A stretch of 9,484 bases of DNA from Proteobacteria bacterium ST_bin16 (GTDB lineage Bacteria; Pseudomonadota; Gammaproteobacteria; Burkholderiales; Nitrosomonadaceae), in assembly GCA_002083595.1 (NCBI GenBank), contig MSXT01000021.1:1-9484 (forward strand), read 5' to 3'. Position numbers and translations under genes: made by a program. Each line of letters starts with the position of its first letter. Position 1 is the first letter of the stretch. The notes under the pieces were generated by a model, which saw only the letters and a program-made list of their open reading frames with translations, was not told the origin of the DNA and made no database searches. Below are positions 6,090 through 9,484 of this stretch, in pieces.

Positions 6090-8471
6090 ATGAGTACAGT
6101 CGCGATGATTCAACCACAAAAGAATAATGTAGATAACAATAACGAATCGGCTTTTTCCAAAAATCTGCAGGTTATTATCAATAAAATATACGCTGCAAAT
6201 GGTGTTGAAGAAATCATGCTGGAAACTAGCAAGGATATTTGCGCATTGCTCAACGCGGACCGGTTTACCATTTACTCACTGAATGAAGATAAATCTTCTT
6301 TTGTTTCGAAGGTTAAAACTGGATTTGATTCTTTTCAGGATCTGAAACTACCGGTAACGGAAAACAGTATTATCGGTTTCGCCGCTTTGCAAAAGAAAGT
6401 GGTCAATATTGCAGATGTGTACGATAAAAGTGAGTTAAAAAAATTTAATCCGCTGTTGGTTTTCTCCCATGAAGTGGATAAACGCACCGGTTATCGAACC
6501 AAACAGATGTTGGCGGTACCGATTCTGAACGCTGATAGCCGGGAACTGATGGGCGTGGTTCAGGTGATTAATAATAGATCGAATGAATCATTCACTACCG
6601 CGATCATGGAAGGGGTTGTGGAAATTTGCCGTGTTCTTGCGATTGCTTTTAAACAGCGCCAGAAGCCCGCTCAATTGCTAAAATCGAAATATGATTATCT
6701 GATTCTCGATGCAATTATCTCCGCTCCTGAGCTGGAGTTGGCGACACGCTCGGCGCGTAAAAAAAGCTGTGATCTGGAAGATGTGCTGGTTGACGAATTC
6801 CGGATGAGTTTGCCGCTTATCGGCAAGGCATTGGCTTCTTTTTTTCAGGTTAAGTATGAGCCTTTTAGAGCGGATAGGATTAAACCGCTTGATCTGCTTA
6901 AGAATTTAAAAAAAGATTATGTTGAAAGCAATGCCTTACTGCCGATTGATGAAACCAAAGATGGCCTGATACTACTAACGCTGGATCCTGAACGGGTTAA
7001 GTCGCAGCGTATTGCCAATACAATTTTTCCCAAGCATAAGATCATTTACACGGTTACTACGCAAAGAGAATTTAATGCCACGGTCGAACAATTTTATGGT
7101 GGCAGTCAGGATGAGATCGGTACCGGTGACATCAATGAAATGCTTACCAATCTTGGGACTGAAGATATCGAAGAGACAGTAGGTGAAATAGAGGAATCTT
7201 CTGCAGCAACTGACAATGAGCTGGTCAAGCTCGTTAATAAAATCATTATCGATGCCTATAAAATGGGCGCATCGGATATTCATATCGAACCCTATTCAGG
7301 GAAAGAAAAAACCAAAGTGCGTTTCCGTAAGGATGGCTCGCTGATGCCCTATATCGAGGTTCCGGCAGGTTATCGCAATTCTATGATTACACGTATAAAA
7401 ATTATGTGCGATATGGATATCTCCGAAAAGCGGAAGCCGCAGGATGGCAAGATTAAGTTCAGGAAATTTGCGCCACTGGATATCGAATTGCGTGTCGCGA
7501 CCATTCCTTCAGCCGGTGGTCTGGAAGATGTCGTGATGCGTATTCTGGCTGCCGGTGAACCCATTCCGCTGGATAAAATGGGTTTCACCGAGCACAATCT
7601 GGAGGAGCTGAAGAAAATAATCAGCAAACCGTACGGATTGTTTTTTGTGTGCGGCCCGACGGGCTCAGGTAAAACAACCACGCTACATTCGGTACTGAAA
7701 TATCTTAATCGCGATGATACCAAGATTTGGACCGCGGAAGATCCTGTTGAGATTACGCAAAGAGGATTGCGTCAGGTGCAAATCAACATCAAAGCGGGAT
7801 TAACCTTCCCAGCCATCATGCGTTCTTTTCTCCGTGCGGATCCAGATATTATTATGGTGGGCGAGATGCGCGACAAGGAAACCACTAGTATCGGTATCGA
7901 AGCTTCACTAACCGGGCATTTAGTTTTGGCGACGCTGCATACCAACAGCGCACCGGAATCAGTCATTCGGTTATTGGATATGGGCATGGATCCGTTCAAC
8001 TTCTCCGATGCTCTGTTGGGTGTATTGGCGCAACGTCTGGCGAAGCGCTTATGCAAGAATTGTAAAGAATCGTATGTGGCCAGCGAACATGAAGTCGATA
8101 CATTATTAACCGAGTATTGCGCTGAGCTCAGAAATATCGATCGTTTTAAAGCCGATCCCGATGCTGCACTTCGTGAAGTACGCGAACAATGGATCCAACA
8201 ATATGGAGATGATCAAGGTCAAATTATATTGTACAAAGCGGCCGGTTGCGATGATTGCGTAGGTACCGGTTATTCCGGTCGGGTGGGATTACATGAATTG
8301 ATGACAGCCACCGATGCACTGAAAAAGAATATTCAAGAGCGTGCTCGTGTGGCGGATATGCTGGTGACGGCCTTGGGTGATGGTATGCGGACATTGAAGC
8401 AAGATGGTATTGAAAAGGTGTTACAGGGGGTTACAGATATTCATCAGGTGCGGGTGGTATGTATTAAGTGA
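6090..8471 (+). CDS. GAF-domain type IV pilus / type II secretion assembly ATPase (PilB/GspE family)
   Basis: This 793-residue cytoplasmic protein has three parts. Residues ~22-190 form a GAF domain (DICALLNADRFTIYSL to LMGVVQVINNR). Residues ~200-337 look like the degenerate N-terminal GspE/MshE-type domain. Residues ~375-793 are the secretion ATPase. In the ATPase, SDIHIEP is at 395-401, Walker A GPTGSGKTT at 522-530, the Asp box around AEDPVE 549-554, Walker B IIMVGEMRD at 587-595 and the His box LATLHTNS at 613-620. Cys655, Cys658, Cys720 and Cys723 form the zinc-binding tetracysteine site of PilB/GspE extension ATPases, with an unusually long ~61-residue insert between the pairs. An acidic linker (340-375) separates the regulatory and motor parts. 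The c-di-GMP-binding RLGxxL motif of MshEN is not seen. AGGAAGTGAGG precedes ATG 6090, and the PDE-like gene ends 11 nt upstream. Both pilus extension and secretion remain possible; no pilC or pilD gene is adjacent. Confidence 0.92.
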   Translation: MSTVAMIQPQKNNVDNNNESAFSKNLQVIINKIYAANGVEEIMLETSKDICALLNADRFTIYSLNEDKSSFVSKVKTGFDSFQDLKLPVTENSIIGFAALQKKVVNIADVYDKSELKKFNPLLVFSHEVDKRTGYRTKQMLAVPILNADSRELMGVVQVINNRSNESFTTAIMEGVVEICRVLAIAFKQRQKPAQLLKSKYDYLILDAIISAPELELATRSARKKSCDLEDVLVDEFRMSLPLIGKALASFFQVKYEPFRADRIKPLDLLKNLKKDYVESNALLPIDETKDGLILLTLDPERVKSQRIANTIFPKHKIIYTVTTQREFNATVEQFYGGSQDEIGTGDINEMLTNLGTEDIEETVGEIEESSAATDNELVKLVNKIIIDAYKMGASDIHIEPYSGKEKTKVRFRKDGSLMPYIEVPAGYRNSMITRIKIMCDMDISEKRKPQDGKIKFRKFAPLDIELRVATIPSAGGLEDVVMRILAAGEPIPLDKMGFTEHNLEELKKIISKPYGLFFVCGPTGSGKTTTLHSVLKYLNRDDTKIWTAEDPVEITQRGLRQVQINIKAGLTFPAIMRSFLRADPDIIMVGEMRDKETTSIGIEASLTGHLVLATLHTNSAPESVIRLLDMGMDPFNFSDALLGVLAQRLAKRLCKNCKESYVASEHEVDTLLTEYCAELRNIDRFKADPDAALREVREQWIQQYGDDQGQIILYKAAGCDDCVGTGYSGRVGLHELMTATDALKKNIQERARVADMLVTALGDGMRTLKQDGIEKVLQGVTDIHQVRVVCIK

Positions 8472-8525
8472 GTTGCTGGATTTATGAACGGGACTGGTAA
8501 TTTTGGGGTTGCTGCAATCAATAAA

Positions 8526-8544
8526 TGTGACAATAATTGTCACA
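8526..8544. promoter_or_regulatory. Perfect 19-bp palindrome TGTGACAA-TAA-TTGTCACA
   Basis: Two perfect 8-base arms surround a 3-base centre. The outer half-sites TGTGA and TCACA equal those of CRP sites, but the spacing is 9 instead of 6. It lies 54 nt after the ATPase stop. It could be an operator for an unidentified dimeric regulator or a tight RNA hairpin. No T-run follows, so it is not a typical terminator. Confidence 0.45.
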
Positions 8545-8732
8545 ATATGACGTAATTTACCGTGCAGTGTAAGCACAGAGACAGTGTAGTAATGTTACGT
8601 AGAACGAAGTGAGTAGAGTCCTGCCAAAAATCTGAAATTCAATTCTTAAATTTTACTGTGCAATTCTGTATTGGTGGAAGGGGGGAATGGGTTGTTGGCG
8701 TTAGTGCATAAGTGATTTTAGGTCAACATGTA

Positions 8733-8765
8733 AAAAACCGCCATGTATATTCAATAACGGTTTTT
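8733..8765. terminator. Probable bidirectional terminator between ATPase and pilin genes
   Basis: AAAAACCG (8733-8740) pairs with CGGTTTTT (8758-8765) across a 17-base loop. On the plus strand the stem ends in T5, with a second T run after GGC. On the minus strand it ends in a T run as well. Such symmetric A-stem-T structures often end convergent transcripts. The long loop and only three GC pairs lower confidence. Confidence 0.5.
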
Positions 8766-8812
8766 GGCTTTTTAGAAGGGACATTGGCGATCTATTCTTT
8801 TAACTTGCGATG

Positions 8813-8833
8813 CCCCGTGGTTTTGCCACGGGG
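8813..8833. terminator. Strong GC-rich hairpin just after the pilin stop
   Basis: CCCCGTGG (8813-8820) and CCACGGGG (8826-8833) form a perfect 8-bp stem with a 5-base loop, 19 nt beyond the pilin stop codon. On the plus strand a T-rich stretch (TTGTTTATTGATTTT) follows. On the minus strand, in which the pilin is read, no T-run follows, so there it may act as a 3'-end stabiliser, while the plus strand gives a backup terminator. Confidence 0.6.
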
Positions 8834-8852
8834 TTGTTTATTGATTTTCAGG

Positions 8853-9260
8853 CTAGCATATGACCGGAGATCCAGTAAGGCAAGTGCCGCCTTTAGCCCA
8901 GGTTACTTTACCGGCAGCGAATGTAGGAGTGAGAGTATAAGTTTGGCTGGACAGTCCATTTGTAGCTGACGCAGTCGCTAAAATTACACCATTTGTAGTT
9001 GCTATCGAAGCAATGTTACCAGAGGCTGCTACTGCTGCAATACCATTAGATCCATCTGTGCAGCCTGTCACAGTACCTAAGTCTTGAGCACATATCTCTA
9101 CAGCAGTTTTTATGGCTGATGTACCAATGACTACTTCAGTAAACTTCGCTTTTAGGGTGTAAGTTTGATAAGCGGGCACAGCAACTGCAGCCAGAATACC
9201 AATAATAGCGACAACGATCATTAATTCAATCAGGGTAAAACCTTTTTGTGCTTGTTGCAT
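8853..9260 (-). CDS. pilA: Type IV major-type pilin precursor (PilA/PilE family)
   Basis: This 135-residue prepilin has a class III signal. The short leader MQQAQKG is cut by prepilin peptidase before Phe8, giving a 128-residue mature pilin with N-methylated Phe1 and the conserved Glu at mature position 5 (FTLIELMIVVAIIGILAAVAVPAY). The hydrophobic N-terminal helix anchors it in the inner membrane and packs the fibre core. The C-terminal globular part is rich in Ala, Gly, Ser and Thr, with cysteines at 57, 67, 127 and 135. The last two probably close the C-terminal disulfide loop, and the first two may form a second bond. I chose ATG 9260 because AAGGAG lies 8 nt upstream and the leader then has the usual length; a GTG-type start 12 codons earlier would add an atypical leader. 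It converges on the GAF-ATPase gene. Whether it is the major pilin or one of several pilin copies cannot be told. Confidence 0.93.
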   Translation of the reverse strand: MQQAQKGFTLIELMIVVAIIGILAAVAVPAYQTYTLKAKFTEVVIGTSAIKTAVEICAQDLGTVTGCTDGSNGIAAVAASGNIASIATTNGVILATASATNGLSSQTYTLTPTFAAGKVTWAKGGTCLTGSPVIC

Positions 9261-9268
9261 TTGTTGTT

Positions 9269-9274
9269 CTCCTT
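9269..9274 (-). promoter_or_regulatory. Strong Shine-Dalgarno AAGGAG of the pilin gene
   Basis: On the minus strand AAGGAG is followed by 8 nt and then ATG 9260-9258. This decides the pilin start and fits a highly translated structural gene. Confidence 0.8.
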
Positions 9275-9315
9275 TAGGTTGAGTAAGGCACACCAAGTGT
9301 GTGTTTTGTGTCTGT

Positions 9316-9331
9316 AGCAGGAACTATGCCA
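9316..9331 (-). promoter_or_regulatory. Candidate sigma-54 promoter of the pilin gene
   Basis: On the minus strand the 16 bases TGGCATAGTTCCTGCT match the sigma-54 consensus TGGCAC-R-N4-TTGCW except at two positions. They keep the diagnostic GG and GC pairs exactly 10 nt apart. Transcription would start near 9305, leaving a leader of about 45 nt before the pilin ATG. Pilin genes of several proteobacteria are known to use sigma-54 with the PilS/PilR system; neither regulator gene is in this window. Confidence 0.6.
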
Positions 9332-9388
9332 AATTTCTATCTATTAAGTAAGATGTGTTAATTTATCAAGTTGTCTTGGATAGTTGAA

Positions 9389-9399
9389 CTCGTTTCGAG
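9389..9399. promoter_or_regulatory. Short palindrome CTCG-TTT-CGAG upstream of the pilin promoter
   Basis: A perfect 4-base inverted repeat with a 3-base centre lies about 60 nt upstream of the putative sigma-54 -24 element. It could be an activator site, but its short length makes chance occurrence quite possible. Confidence 0.3.
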
Positions 9400-9407
9400 G
9401 GCTGGGG

Positions 9408-9422
9408 TAGTATAAAATACTA
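9408..9422. promoter_or_regulatory. Palindrome TAGTAT-AAA-ATACTA upstream of the pilin promoter
   Basis: Perfect 6-base arms around a 3-base centre, about 80 nt upstream of the putative -24 element, in the zone where enhancer-binding proteins of sigma-54 promoters usually bind. No known regulator consensus is recognised. Being AT-rich, it has some chance of being random. Confidence 0.35.
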
Positions 9423-9484
9423 TGTGAATTTTATAGTGATCGGAGTTTATTTGTTAATTACCAAGGCTCTAGACTAGCAGAGAG

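Larger units (their letters stand above)
8472..8852. other. Gene-free convergent intergenic region with several inverted repeats
   Basis: These 381 nt lie between the stops of the GAF-ATPase and the convergent pilin gene. I find no credible protein gene: the one plus-strand frame starting at 8712 runs antisense into the pilin gene. The region holds a perfect palindrome (8526-8544), a hairpin with T-runs on both strands (8733-8765) and a GC-rich hairpin (8813-8833). It also holds a 7-base direct repeat CAGTGTA at 8565 and 8582, and inverted ACGTAA/TTACGT at 8550 and 8595. Bases ~8600-8730 show nothing I can name. A small RNA cannot be excluded. Confidence 0.6.

Noticed and set aside
4840..7400. 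Repeated string ACGTATAAAAATT near 4841 and 7391
   Set aside because: One copy lies in a gap and one inside the ATPase coding sequence where codons explain it; most likely chance in AT-rich sequence.
8526..8544. CRP-binding site
   Set aside because: The half-sites match TGTGA and TCACA, but they are separated by 9 rather than 6 bases, and the site is not upstream of a gene.
8712..8969. Plus-strand 85-codon open frame
   Set aside because: It crosses both hairpins and runs antisense into the pilin gene, with no ribosome-binding site and no recognisable protein.
9261..9296. Longer pilin start 12 codons upstream
   Set aside because: It would give a 19-residue leader and place the strong AAGGAG site inside the gene; ATG 9260 has correct spacing and a normal leader.

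Overview
The window reads as chromosomal DNA of a Gram-negative betaproteobacterium, most plausibly a member of the Nitrosomonadaceae (Nitrosomonas-like). This taxonomic call is an inference from gene content (proline iminopeptidase, patatin-like lipase, TerC, USP, a GAF-fused PilB/GspE-type ATPase and a type IV pilin) and codon style. No rRNA, tRNA or unique marker is present to prove it. No insertion sequence, phage gene, CRISPR array or RNA gene is visible.

Layout. Positions 1-513 hold the 3' end of a TPR-like protein built of almost identical 48-residue repeats. A 306-residue membrane protein of the CPBP/Rce1 family with altered catalytic motifs follows 34 nt later. A proline iminopeptidase (pip) converges on it from the minus strand. 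The divergent gap 2495-2643 leads into a plus-strand block: an 85-residue protein of unknown function overlaps a patatin-like phospholipase, and after a T-rich gap come a TerC-family membrane protein, a universal stress protein, a class II cyclic-nucleotide phosphodiesterase-like metallo-beta-lactamase protein, and a 793-residue GAF-containing type IV pilus / type II secretion assembly ATPase. The last four genes are separated by only 32, 21 and 11 nt and look like one transcription unit. A 381-nt gene-free region with several inverted repeats separates this unit from a convergent type IV pilin gene. The pilin gene has a good sigma-54-type promoter match and two small palindromes upstream.

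How it may work together. The most interesting idea is a surface-appendage module. The pilin and an assembly-type ATPase converge on one intergenic region, and the ATPase carries an N-terminal GAF sensor domain. It is co-directional with an enzyme whose closest recognisable family hydrolyses 3',5'-cyclic nucleotides, with an ATP-binding-type stress protein and with a probable metal-handling membrane protein. This suggests that nucleotide, stress or metal signals may gate pilus extension or secretion. Gene order, domain content and motifs are seen directly; the functional link is inference. The GAF domain lacks most of the NKFDE motif of classical cyclic-nucleotide-binding GAFs, so the ligand is open.

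Two genes (patatin and phosphodiesterase-like) appear to start with TTG. All other starts chosen here are ATG.
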